The notes below the pieces were generated by a model. It was not told where the DNA came from. It did no database searches and worked only from the letters and a program-made list of their open reading frames with translations. From Caldilineaceae bacterium (lineage in GTDB: Bacteria > Chloroflexota > Anaerolineae > Caldilineales > Caldilineaceae): a stretch of 59,172 bases of DNA. The position numbers were made by a program, and so were the translations under genes. Shown here piece after piece: positions 17,703 to 25,378 of the stretch; position 1 is the first letter of the stretch; the number at the start of each line of letters is the position of its first letter. The stretch lies in NCBI GenBank assembly GCA_022821545.1, contig JAJEDJ010000021.1, positions 1 to 59,172 on the forward strand. Reading direction: 5' to 3'.

Positions 17703-18581
17703 TCAGTTGTCGCGGAATTCTGCCCGCCTTGCAACGGCAATGTAGACGACGGCGGCGGTGACGGCAAATCCGAACCACTGAAGCGCGTAGCTGAAGTGGT
17801 TGCCTTCCGAGAGCGAAACGTCCGGCTCGATACGATGCGGCAGGGCTTCCGGATTGCCCCGGGCACGCGAGCGTCCCGAGTTCAGATCGATGCCGTTGCC
17901 GGGCGTCAATTGCAGTACCACGGGAAGCAGCTCGTATGGCAGCGTCTTTCCAATTGCCTCAACGTCGAGGCGGTACCAGCCGGTAACAGTGTCCTGCGGT
18001 ATGTCGGAAACCGTTCCGTCAGGACGGCGCCGGGTAGGTTGCAGAATTCCAGGTAGAGGGCCGTCGTCCTGTTCATCGAAAGTGCGCCAGGCGGCAGGGT
18101 CGGCCTCGCCGACAGGAATCCAGCCCCGATTGACGAGGACGGCCTCATCTGAGCCGGAAATGAGGAGAGGTGTGACCAGATGGAATCCGGGCTGGCCCGT
18201 CAAGCTCTGATTGCGGATTGCAATTTGGCGGGCATAGTCGAATTCGCCCTGGGCAACAGCCTGGCGGTCGCGCAAGTCTCCCTGCGGCAAAGGTAGATTC
18301 GACAGGTCGATGGGAGGGGCAGACAGCGCGGCGCTGCGCTGCTCATTGAACGCCCGCCTCTGGTCGAGTCGGTCCAACTGCCACAAACCGAGGGCGGCCA
18401 TCGTGCCCATTGCCAGCAGCACGATCAACGTCTTCCACCACCAGCGGCGACTGAACAGAAGTGCCAGCGTGACTCCGATCTCCCGTGCCGCCGGGGCGGA
18501 TCCTTTCACCGCAGACAGTGGTTGTCGCAAGACCCGGTATAGTCCCCGGCGTACCGTTCGTGATTCGGGCAGACCGACCAT
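17703..18581 (-). CDS. SURF1 family cytochrome oxidase assembly protein
   Basis: This is a 292-residue membrane protein with an N-terminal helix (about residues 48-66) followed at once by G-L-W-Q-L-D-R-L-D-Q-R, the SURF1/Shy1 hallmark. A periplasmic domain follows with V-N-R-G-W-I-P near residue 150. The C-terminal helix (about 265-283) is preceded by H-F-S-Y-A-L-Q-W-F-G-F, also diagnostic. SURF1 helps insert haem a into subunit I. Its ATG overlaps the stop of the preceding gene by one base (TAATG), placing it last in the cox operon. It has about 45 extra residues before the first helix. Confidence 0.9.
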   Translation of the reverse strand: MVGLPESRTVRRGLYRVLRQPLSAVKGSAPAAREIGVTLALLFSRRWWWKTLIVLLAMGTMAALGLWQLDRLDQRRAFNEQRSAALSAPPIDLSNLPLPQGDLRDRQAVAQGEFDYARQIAIRNQSLTGQPGFHLVTPLLISGSDEAVLVNRGWIPVGEADPAAWRTFDEQDDGPLPGILQPTRRRPDGTVSDIPQDTVTGWYRLDVEAIGKTLPYELLPVVLQLTPGNGIDLNSGRSRARGNPEALPHRIEPDVSLSEGNHFSYALQWFGFAVTAAVVYIAVARRAEFRDN

Positions 18582-19279
18582 TATGAGTGCCCTCCGGCAG
18601 GCGCTGGGTCCTGTTGCTTGGCGGGGGCAGGCTCTTCAATTGCAGTAGGCGGCTTAGTTGCCCAATAGAGGACAATCCCGCCCAGGAACAACAGTATGGA
18701 GAGAAGGCCGCCGAGTAGAGGGCGCCAGGGAAAAGCTTTGGGGAGTATCTCATCCTGGAAGCTGACAACCTGCTCAGACTCACAGGACAGACCGGAGTCA
18801 CCGCCCTGGTGTTCGCCGCTGCCTTGTGCCGTTTCACAACCGGGGGGGAGAATACCGACTCTCACCGACCAGTTTCCCTGGCGGGCCGGCGCAAAGGAAG
18901 CCTCATAGAATAGCTTGTTGAGCGCGTCGTCGTGCGTCGCTCTTGCGCTTATCGTCTCACCGCTCTCTTCGTGCGCAAGCTCGACGGTCACGACAGCATC
19001 GAGGACGGGACCGCCGGCCAGACCGGTGGAGTCCCCCTCTATGTTCTCAGTCAAAGCGACGGTTACGTGGTATTCGCCCACTAGCGGCGGCTCGGGATCG
19101 GACCAGACGTAAACCCTGAAGGGGCCTGCCGGAACATTGTTCAGATGCTGGACGCCCACGCCCCCGTGGGCCAGAAGAGGCGCCGGCAAGAGTATGCCGG
19201 TCAGCAGGAACAGAAAATTTGCCTTTACAAGAAAAACGAATCTGGACAAACACTTGGACAAACATTTAGTCAAACACAT
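18581..19279 (-). CDS. Secreted/anchored protein of the cox cluster (FixH/YtkA-like topology)
   Basis: This protein of about 232 residues has an N-terminal signal-like helix ending L-L-A-H-G-G, a periplasmic beta-rich domain (about 45-165) and a single C-terminal helix (about 188-210) with a Pro/Ala-rich tail. Size, topology and the A-H-G-G start of the mature part resemble YtkA/CopC-like or FixH-like domains found in oxidase clusters, but I cannot assign a family firmly. It may help deliver copper or assemble the oxidase (inference from position). The N-terminus contains three tandem copies of C-L-S/T-K/R from a 12-bp repeat. The start at 19279 is the first ATG; a TTG lies 12 codons upstream. 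Confidence 0.6.
   Translation of the reverse strand: MCLTKCLSKCLSRFVFLVKANFLFLLTGILLPAPLLAHGGVGVQHLNNVPAGPFRVYVWSDPEPPLVGEYHVTVALTENIEGDSTGLAGGPVLDAVVTVELAHEESGETISARATHDDALNKLFYEASFAPARQGNWSVRVGILPPGCETAQGSGEHQGGDSGLSCESEQVVSFQDEILPKAFPWRPLLGGLLSILLFLGGIVLYWATKPPTAIEEPAPAKQQDPAPAGGHS
19243..19278. repeat. Three 12-bp direct repeats in a signal-peptide coding region
   Basis: Units TGGACAAACACT, TGGACAAACATT and TAGTCAAACACA are directly adjacent. They encode, on the minus strand, three in-frame copies of C-L-S/T-K/R at the extreme N-terminus of the cox-cluster secreted protein. Repeat-number change would lengthen or shorten the signal peptide without a frameshift. Confidence 0.75.
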
Positions 19280-19353
19280 AGAAGGATCCGGTAATTCCAG
19301 GCTCTCCGCGCGCAAGACCGTACGGCAGCGGAATCGTGGACTTGCTTCGGGCC

Positions 19354-20289
19354 CTAGCTGCAGGCCACCGCGGTGGGTCCGCTGTCGTTGTGACGCTGCG
19401 CCAAACCCAATACAGGCGGATGCGGCCTTCTGGCCCGCCCCTCATGTTCGGCGCTCACCAGCAGGCGGGCCAGCAGTACAAGCGCTGCAATCACGTACAT
19501 CATGCTGCCGGGGATCCACATGATCAGGCCTCCCCATACCTGATCGTCCATAACGCTGAGGCCGTACAGGCGGGGCACCGACTCGTAGTACGGATAGATG
19601 GGCGTTTGGGCGAAAGAAAGCGCTACGCCCAGAAGCATATTGGGAGGGATCATTGCCAGCACGTAAGCAACACGCATCCATTGGGCCGGCTTTGGGTGAA
19701 CTCGCGGCGCGGCGCCTGTGACGTGCCACCAGAATAGAAGCGCCGCGCCTACAAAGGTGAAGTGCTCCAACCCGTGCAGGGAGCCAAAGCGCAGGGCAAG
19801 ACTGTAGGCATTGCCATCATGCCAGGCAAAGAAGATCAGTACGTATAGCGCCCAAGCGCTGGCAGGGGAGGCGGCTTTGAGCACTGTGCGACTGAATATG
19901 GAACTGACGGCCAGCCAGCGCGCCAGGCGGCGAAAAGCGGCGGCGACCGCGACGCGTATGCGGGGGGGCAGTGCCCATAGAAAAGTCGGGAACGGGTTTG
20001 CCAGGAGCAGGAGCGGCGGCGCAACCATCATCAAGAGCAGGTGCTGCACCATGTGAATCGAAAACAGTTGACCGCTCAGAACGGCGATCGGGGAGAGCAG
20101 CGCCAGCGCCAGGATCAGGATTCCTCCCGTGTAGGAAGCAAGGCGCCACCAGTTTGCAAATCGGCCGTCGCTGCGCCGCCGCAGCCTCAGCCAACCGGCA
20201 AAATGAAGCGCTCCCAACATGGCAAGAGGCACGAGGATCTCCGGACGGAGGTCCCATGAAAGCAGGAGCGCCTTGGTTAGCGGATTCAT
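19354..20289 (-). CDS. ctaG: Cytochrome c oxidase assembly protein CtaG (caa3 type)
   Basis: This is a 311-residue polytopic protein with about seven helices. The diagnostic CtaG_caa3 (PF09678) segment H-M-V-Q-H-L-L-L-M-M-V-A-P-P lies near residue 78. Further conserved His residues (F-F-A-W-H-D near residue 153; L-E-H-F-T-F near residue 175) likely bind copper. The family supports assembly of the CuB site of aa3/caa3 oxidases. It lies between subunit III and the secreted protein, all on the minus strand with short gaps (52 and 74 bp), consistent with one operon. Confidence 0.92.
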   Translation of the reverse strand: MNPLTKALLLSWDLRPEILVPLAMLGALHFAGWLRLRRRSDGRFANWWRLASYTGGILILALALLSPIAVLSGQLFSIHMVQHLLLMMVAPPLLLLANPFPTFLWALPPRIRVAVAAAFRRLARWLAVSSIFSRTVLKAASPASAWALYVLIFFAWHDGNAYSLALRFGSLHGLEHFTFVGAALLFWWHVTGAAPRVHPKPAQWMRVAYVLAMIPPNMLLGVALSFAQTPIYPYYESVPRLYGLSVMDDQVWGGLIMWIPGSMMYVIAALVLLARLLVSAEHEGRARRPHPPVLGLAQRHNDSGPTAVACS

Positions 20290-20341
20290 CTGTGACTGCG
20301 TCGGGTCATGCTATGCAAACGTCGCGGCGGCGATGCTCCTG

Positions 20342-21016
20342 TCAGTGAGGCGCCTCGATCGTTGAACCGATCAGATAGATGGCGGGATAGAAGAAAATCC
20401 ACACTAGGTCCACATAGTGCCAGTAAATGGCGCAGGCTTCTACGCCCCAGTGCCGCTCGCTGGAAAAGTGACCCTTGCGCCCCAGCCACCAGACGTTGAG
20501 AATCAGCACAACACCGGAGAGGACGTGCAGTGCATGCATGCCGGTCATGCCGAAAACGACGGCGCCGAATACGCCGTCAGTCGGTTTGAGATGTCCCTTG
20601 ACAATGCTGGGGAACATCCCCCACTCCCAGACGACGACGCCGACAAGAAACGCAGTGCCAAGCGCGGCGGTAATGAGGAGGCTGGCGAGAAAATCGGTGC
20701 GCTTGTCATTGGCGATCGAGACTTCGGCGCGGTTCATGAAGTAGCTGCTGAGCAGCAGCACGGCGGTGACGACCAGGCCGGCGAACTGGTCAAGCTCGGG
20801 CCGGACAACCTCTCCGTGGGGGCCGCGCCAGAGGTAGAAGCGAGTGACAAGCAGGGCGAGGAACAGGAACGCTTCCGAGGCGAAGAACAGCCACATGCCG
20901 AGCCGGTTGCGCCGCGTGAACTCCAGGTAGGTTGGCAGGTCTACGTCGCCGGTATGGTGATGATCGTCTGCGGCATGTTCGTGCTCGCGACCATGTTCGA
21001 TAGCGGTAGCGGTCAT
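20342..21016 (-). CDS. ctaE: Cytochrome c oxidase subunit III
   Basis: This is a 224-residue subunit III with five helices (the short bacterial form). Family motifs include G-M-W-L-F-F-A-S-E-A-F-L-F at about residue 39, with the membrane Glu that stabilises proton uptake. G-M-H-A-L-H-V lies at about 155 and A-I-Y-W-H-Y-V-D-L-V-W-I-F-F near the end. The N-terminus has a His-rich stretch (residues 8-22). Its ATG overlaps the TGA of subunit IV by one base (TGATG), indicating translational coupling. Confidence 0.93.
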   Translation of the reverse strand: MTATAIEHGREHEHAADDHHHTGDVDLPTYLEFTRRNRLGMWLFFASEAFLFLALLVTRFYLWRGPHGEVVRPELDQFAGLVVTAVLLLSSYFMNRAEVSIANDKRTDFLASLLITAALGTAFLVGVVVWEWGMFPSIVKGHLKPTDGVFGAVVFGMTGMHALHVLSGVVLILNVWWLGRKGHFSSERHWGVEACAIYWHYVDLVWIFFYPAIYLIGSTIEAPH

Positions 21017-21237
21017 CAGTGTTCATCCTCCGACCAGACGCTGCGAATGTGCATAAAGTAGTTTACGACAAGGATGGCCTTCAACAGCGCCAGAATCATC
21101 AAGATGGCGAAGGAGTCGAAGGGTGGCGTGATTGCGGCGTAATACTCCACGATCGTCAGGACGGCCAGGGTAACCGCGACAATAATTCCTTCGCGATAGA
21201 TCGCAGTCTTACGCTTGGTGGGGCTGTGTTCGCTCAT
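21016..21237 (-). CDS. Cytochrome c oxidase subunit IV
   Basis: This is a 73-residue protein with two helices (about 18-36 and 42-62), the size of the prokaryotic subunit IV (PF03626/CtaF type). The segment L-L-K-A-I-L-V-V-N-Y-F-M-H before the C-terminus is characteristic: the A-x-x-V-x-x-Y-F-M-H-L motif links the second helix to the interface. It stabilises the oxidase complex. It sits between subunits I and III, overlapping the subunit III start by one base. Confidence 0.88.
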   Translation of the reverse strand: MSEHSPTKRKTAIYREGIIVAVTLAVLTIVEYYAAITPPFDSFAILMILALLKAILVVNYFMHIRSVWSEDEH

Positions 21238-21318
21238 TTTGACTCTTTTCTCGCTGCTGTTCCGCCGGCCTTTCCGCTCTGTTGAACTTTCCGCTCTGTT
21301 GGATATAGTGCCGGGGCG

Positions 21319-23202
21319 CTAGTCGTCGCCTGTTGAAGCCGTGGTTACGTAGCCGGAGTCGGCTAGGCCGTAGTCGTAGGGTTCACCGACGACGCGCACG
21401 GGCGCAGGGAAGCTGTGTTCCGGAATCGGTGAAGGGATTTGCCACTCGGGGGAGCGGGAGCGCCAGGGATTGTCGCCGGCGGCTACGCCTACTTCCGCGT
21501 GCTGGAAGAAGTTCCACAGCATCAACATGACGCCGAAAGCGATCGCGAATCCGGCAATCGTTACCGCCATCTGCCAGTTTTCGATTTGGCCGCCGCCGAG
21601 TGTCGGGTCGTAGTCGGCGATGCGGCGGCGCATGCCCATCACGCCGACACCCATCTGCCCCAGCGTCTGCACCCAGAAGGCTGGCGTCATGATGAAAAAG
21701 TGGATCTTGCCAAGCTTTTCGTTATACATCCGCCCGGTGACTTTGGGGAACCAGTAGTAGAGAGCGGCAAAGAACGGGAAGACAAAACCGCCGAACATGG
21801 TCGCGTGAAAATGGCCGACGATAAAGTAGGAGTCGTGCAAGGGAAAGTCGGTGGGCACAGTTGCCAGAATCGGTCCGCTCAGTCCCCCGATAAGGAAAAC
21901 GCTGATGGCGCCGAGGACAAAAAGCATGGGCGTATCGAAATGGATCTTTCCGCCCCACATCGTGCCCAGCCAGCTGAAGAATTTGACGCCGGTGGGAATT
22001 GCTACAAGCAACGTCGCGTACATAAAGGGTATGCGAAGAATGTCATTGTAGCCGGACACGAACATATGGTGGCCCCAGACAATGAAGCCCAGGATAGCGA
22101 TCGCCATGCTGGAAAGGGCGATCCATTTGTATCCAAACAGGGGTTTGCGGGAAAAGACGGGCAGCAGTTCGCTGACGATGCCCAGGCCCGGCAGCACAAA
22201 AATGTATACGGCCGGGTGGCTGTAAAACCAGAACAGGTGCTGGAACAGGACCGGGTCGCCGCCGCCGACCATGGGGCTGACCTCACCAAGAATGCCGCGC
22301 GGGTCGAAAAAGCCCATGCCCAAGGCCCGCTGTACGGAGACCATCAGGAAACTTGTGCCGATCAACTGGGTGGCGGTGAGCTGCAGCAGGCTGGTGGCAA
22401 AGACGGCCCAACAGAATATGGGCATGCGGAACAGGCTCATTCCCGGCGGCCGCATGCGTAGAATCGTGACCAGCAAGTTGAGAGAACCGACGATTGAGGA
22501 GAGGCCGATTGCAAAAACGCCCAGGAAAAACAGTTGGTAACCTATCGGGCCGCGCGCGCTGAGCGGCGGATAGGCAGTCCAGCCGGCATCCCAGCCTCCG
22601 ATAAAGAGGCTCAACAGCAGCAGAATGCTCCCCGGCACGTTGAACCAGAAACCGAGCGCATTGAGACGGGGGAAGGCCATGTCTTCGGCGCCGATCATGA
22701 GCGGCACAAGGTAGTTGCCCATACCGCCAACGCCCAGGAGGATGGCGAAGATCATGATCATCCCGTGCATACCGATGAAGCTGTTGTACAGGTCGAGACC
22801 CAGGAACTGCAGGCCGCTGCGCGCCAGCTCGGTGCGGAAGATCATGGCGACGGTGCCGCCGACCATGAGCAGGAGAATGCCCCATACTGTATATTGGACG
22901 CCAATGACCTTGTGGTTGTAATCGACGCTGAAATAGCGCGTCCACGCCGGCTTGTCTACAGGCGGCCCGTGGTGCATGGGGGTCGGGATGCCCTTCGTCC
23001 ACTTCAGCCAGTCATCCAGAGAGCCGACGCCAAGGAGGAAGCCGATAATGCTGCAAACGGAACCGACGGTCCAGGCGGGTTCGGCGGCCCAGGCTTCCCA
23101 TCCCAGCAATATCCGCACGGCGCAGGTCAACAACATGCCAATGACCATGCCAAGGACCTGACCCAAAAGGCCCCGTGCGATTCCTAGTGTAAAGAGCGAC
23201 AT
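21319..23202 (-). CDS. ctaD: Cytochrome c oxidase subunit I, type A2
   Basis: This is the 627-residue catalytic subunit of an aa3/caa3-type oxidase. It reduces O2 to water and pumps protons. Haem and CuB ligands are visible: G-M-H-G-M near residue 145, the W-F-Y-S-H-P-A-V-Y-I segment near 325, W-G-H-H-M-F near 378, and H-D-S-Y-F-I-V-G-H-F-H near 455-465. The Y-S-H-P-x-V form, in place of x-G-H-P-E-V, marks the A2 subfamily, in which Tyr-Ser replaces the usual helix VI Glu. A 95-residue N-terminal extension with two extra hydrophobic helices precedes the normal start. The ATG has an AGGAG site. Confidence 0.95.
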   Translation of the reverse strand: MSLFTLGIARGLLGQVLGMVIGMLLTCAVRILLGWEAWAAEPAWTVGSVCSIIGFLLGVGSLDDWLKWTKGIPTPMHHGPPVDKPAWTRYFSVDYNHKVIGVQYTVWGILLLMVGGTVAMIFRTELARSGLQFLGLDLYNSFIGMHGMIMIFAILLGVGGMGNYLVPLMIGAEDMAFPRLNALGFWFNVPGSILLLLSLFIGGWDAGWTAYPPLSARGPIGYQLFFLGVFAIGLSSIVGSLNLLVTILRMRPPGMSLFRMPIFCWAVFATSLLQLTATQLIGTSFLMVSVQRALGMGFFDPRGILGEVSPMVGGGDPVLFQHLFWFYSHPAVYIFVLPGLGIVSELLPVFSRKPLFGYKWIALSSMAIAILGFIVWGHHMFVSGYNDILRIPFMYATLLVAIPTGVKFFSWLGTMWGGKIHFDTPMLFVLGAISVFLIGGLSGPILATVPTDFPLHDSYFIVGHFHATMFGGFVFPFFAALYYWFPKVTGRMYNEKLGKIHFFIMTPAFWVQTLGQMGVGVMGMRRRIADYDPTLGGGQIENWQMAVTIAGFAIAFGVMLMLWNFFQHAEVGVAAGDNPWRSRSPEWQIPSPIPEHSFPAPVRVVGEPYDYGLADSGYVTTASTGDD

Positions 23203-23289
23203 AGCGAATCTCCTGGCAAGAAATTCAGTGCCGAGTTGCGCAAGCGGCGGGGAGCGGATTCAAGAAGATTCCCACCGTGTGAAGTAAAG

Positions 23290-24009
23290 TCATTCCTGGA
23301 GTTGGGCGAGCTGCTCCGACTGCCAGAGCTTAAACTCTTCGGCAGAGACTACTCGAACCGTAGCCAGCATCCCGCCGTGGTTTGTGCCGCAAAGTTCGGC
23401 GCAGCGCAGCACATATTCTCCAATCACGTTTGGGGTAAAGCGAACGTGCGTAACCATGCCGGGAACCGTGTCCTGCTTGACGCGGAACTCCGGTACCCAG
23501 AAGCTGTGCAGTACGTCATCTGATGTCAGATCCATGCGGACCGGAGTATCTACTGGCAGGACCAGTTCAGGTGTGACGGCGCCGTTCTCCGGGTAGGTGA
23601 AGAGCCAGCTCCACTGCCGCCCTTCTGCGCTGACCACATATTCGTCAGGATTCGGCCTGGTCAGATCGAGCAACATCGTGGTGGAGATCCAGGCGAAATA
23701 GACGACCACGAAGCAGGGCACGACTGTCCAGAGAATTTCGAGAAGGCCGTTGCCGTGAACATGCTCGCCGTCGCCCTCGTCTCCACGGGCTCGGAATGCG
23801 ATGAGCGCGTAACACATGAAGACGACAACGAGGGCAAAGAGAAATGCGATCAGCCAGATGTGTTGGTCGAACAGATTGTCGATGGGACCGGCTTCGACGA
23901 CTGCCGCCGCCGGTTTGAGAAGGACCGTGTCCAGAACCCAGTACACGAGTACCGTACAGATCAAGATCAACACGGTTGCGATGATAAAGTGTCGACGGTT
24001 GTTCGCCAT
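23290..24009 (-). CDS. ctaC: Cytochrome c oxidase subunit II
   Basis: This is a 239-residue subunit II. Two N-terminal helices (about 8-30 and 50-74) anchor a periplasmic cupredoxin domain. The CuA site is C-A-E-L-C-G-T-N-H-G-G-M at residues 203-214, complete with both Cys, the His and the Met; the upstream His is in L-H-S-F-W-V-P. The aromatic electron-entry patch (W-S-W-L-F) is present. There is no C-terminal cytochrome c domain, so electrons must come from a separate cytochrome or cupredoxin. The frame is open to 24318, but the ATG at 24009 has a GAGGACAG site and the correct first helix. First gene of the oxidase operon. Confidence 0.94.
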   Translation of the reverse strand: MANNRRHFIIATVLILICTVLVYWVLDTVLLKPAAAVVEAGPIDNLFDQHIWLIAFLFALVVVFMCYALIAFRARGDEGDGEHVHGNGLLEILWTVVPCFVVVYFAWISTTMLLDLTRPNPDEYVVSAEGRQWSWLFTYPENGAVTPELVLPVDTPVRMDLTSDDVLHSFWVPEFRVKQDTVPGMVTHVRFTPNVIGEYVLRCAELCGTNHGGMLATVRVVSAEEFKLWQSEQLAQLQE

Positions 24010-24120
24010 ACATCTGTCCTCTATCGTCCCGGACTGAATCGAACTGCTGATGACCTTGCAGGATGGCAACGCGCTTGCACGCCGTAACTGTCGCGCCTGC
24101 CAGTGCGCCACGCGAACGAC

Positions 24121-24149
24121 ATTGTACAAAAAGGCACAAAACATGTCAA
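24121..24149 (-). promoter_or_regulatory. Promoter of the cytochrome oxidase operon
   Basis: Read on the minus strand, TTGACA (24149-24144), a 17-bp spacer and TACAAT (24126-24121) give a near-perfect sigma70-type promoter. Transcription would start near 24114, leaving a leader of about 105 nt before subunit II. It is the best promoter match in the window. Confidence 0.75.
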
Positions 24150-24237
24150 AGAAATCGCGGACGGGTTTGCGCAGCAGCTTTGCCTCTGAAGGGGAGTTGA
24201 CAGGCGCGCAGGGTCGGTGAACTGTGATTTGAGCAGA

Positions 24238-24266
24238 TTGCCATTTCAGTCGGAGGAGGATATATT
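24238..24266 (+). promoter_or_regulatory. Promoter of the recombinase-like gene
   Basis: TTGCCA (24238-24243), a 17-bp spacer and TATATT (24261-24266) precede the recombinase-like gene, giving a leader of about 65 nt. It faces away from the cox promoter about 90 bp distant, so the two could share a regulator. Confidence 0.55.
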
Positions 24267-24337
24267 TGAATATGGCTATACGCAAAGGGAGATAGGTCGC
24301 ACGCCTTATCTCAGACATATGACCCAGGGGTTACTCT

Positions 24338-25282
24338 ATGAGCGAGTTTTCAACGGAAGACGCAGCAGGTGTAGAGGTCGATCCGGACGGCGCCCTTGCG
24401 CCCACATTGAGAGCGGCCAGCCCGCTCGGCGAAGCAATCGGAGAATACGAGGAACAGATGGTTCGCAAGGGCTTCAGCGAGAACACGATCAAGGCCTTTG
24501 CCAACGATCTCAAAATACTCCGATCTTTCATGGACAGTTCGGCAGTCCTGCGTGAGATACGGACGCAGCATCTTGAGGATTTCCTCGAATGGATGCAAAG
24601 CGAGAGAGGGCGGCCATGCAGCGCGAAAACACTGTCGCGACGCATCACGACACTCAAAGTCTTTTTCTCATGGCTGCATAGCGTGGGCGCCATCGGTACC
24701 GACCCCGCTGAACCAATCGTCCAGCAGTCGGTCAGGACGCCCCTGCCGGTGATCCTGAACGGCAACGAAGCCGGCAAACTGATGCGCGCCTGTCAAGACT
24801 GGCTGTGGGACCGCAACAAGTCAGATGCCCGCCCCTATGTACTTGTGAGTCTGCTGCTCCAAACCGGCATCAAGAAAAGCGAGGCGGTCAAAATACTGTT
24901 GGATGACATTGAACGCCCCGAAACGGAAGAACCGTCGGTTGACATTCGTTATGAGGAAGAACGCTACGCACACAAGAATCGCCGGATTTCCCTGAACGCG
25001 TCTATTCTGGGTCCGCTCGACCAGTACCTGGAGCAGTACAGGCCCGAAAACTTTCTCTTTGAATGTACGCCCCGCAACCTGGAGTACGTGTTGGAGGAGG
25101 CGGGTGCTCGGGCGGGCATACGCCGCATTCAGGTGGGCTTTGAGACGTTGCGATGGACCAGTGCGGTAAGGGACTTCAGGCAGGGGATGAAGGATGAGTC
25201 GCTGAGGCTCAAAATGGGCCTGAGCAAGGTCTCATGGCGCGAAACGAGCTCTAAGATCCAGCGGCTGGCCGGCCAGCCATAG
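24338..25282 (+). CDS. Tyrosine recombinase-fold protein lacking most catalytic residues
   Basis: This is a 314-residue protein with an intact XerC/XerD-like layout. The N-terminal core-binding (SAM-like) domain spans about 30-128 (G-F-S-E-N-T-I-K-A-F-A-N-D-L, then L-S-R-R-I-T-T-L-K-V-F-F-S-W-L); the catalytic-like domain spans about 133-314. The box I T-G-L-R-x-S-E is T-G-I-K-K-S-E, so the first Arg is Lys. H-x-L-R-H-T is E-T-L-R-W-T: only the second Arg remains. L-G-H is M-G-L, and no Tyr occurs at the nucleophile position. The beta-hairpin Lys (H-K-N-R-R-I-S-L) is retained. It is probably a DNA-binding relative rather than an active recombinase. AGGGG precedes the ATG. Confidence 0.75.
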   Translation: MSEFSTEDAAGVEVDPDGALAPTLRAASPLGEAIGEYEEQMVRKGFSENTIKAFANDLKILRSFMDSSAVLREIRTQHLEDFLEWMQSERGRPCSAKTLSRRITTLKVFFSWLHSVGAIGTDPAEPIVQQSVRTPLPVILNGNEAGKLMRACQDWLWDRNKSDARPYVLVSLLLQTGIKKSEAVKILLDDIERPETEEPSVDIRYEEERYAHKNRRISLNASILGPLDQYLEQYRPENFLFECTPRNLEYVLEEAGARAGIRRIQVGFETLRWTSAVRDFRQGMKDESLRLKMGLSKVSWRETSSKIQRLAGQP

Positions 25283-25378
25283 ACGTGTGCGCCGTCAGTG
25301 GTGCAGATTTTCCACTCCTGCCCGAGCTAGGCGGCGCCGGATAGTCAACCGGACCGCGCGCTTCTTCGCCTTCCTGCT

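Larger units (their letters stand above)
24010..24337. other. Divergent promoter region between cox operon and recombinase-like gene
   Basis: This 328-bp spacer holds two well-formed, oppositely directed promoter candidates (24121-24149 minus, 24238-24266 plus), described separately. A plus-strand TTGACA at 24197-24202 has no acceptable -10. No RNA gene is recognised. Confidence 0.6.

Noticed and set aside
24197..24202. Plus-strand TTGACA as the -35 of the recombinase-like gene
   Set aside because: The sequence 16-18 bp downstream (AACTGT) is a poor -10; the pair at 24238-24266 fits better.
24338..25282. Integrase of a mobile element with attachment sites
   Set aside because: No tRNA, direct repeats or other mobile-element genes flank it, and its catalytic residues are lost.
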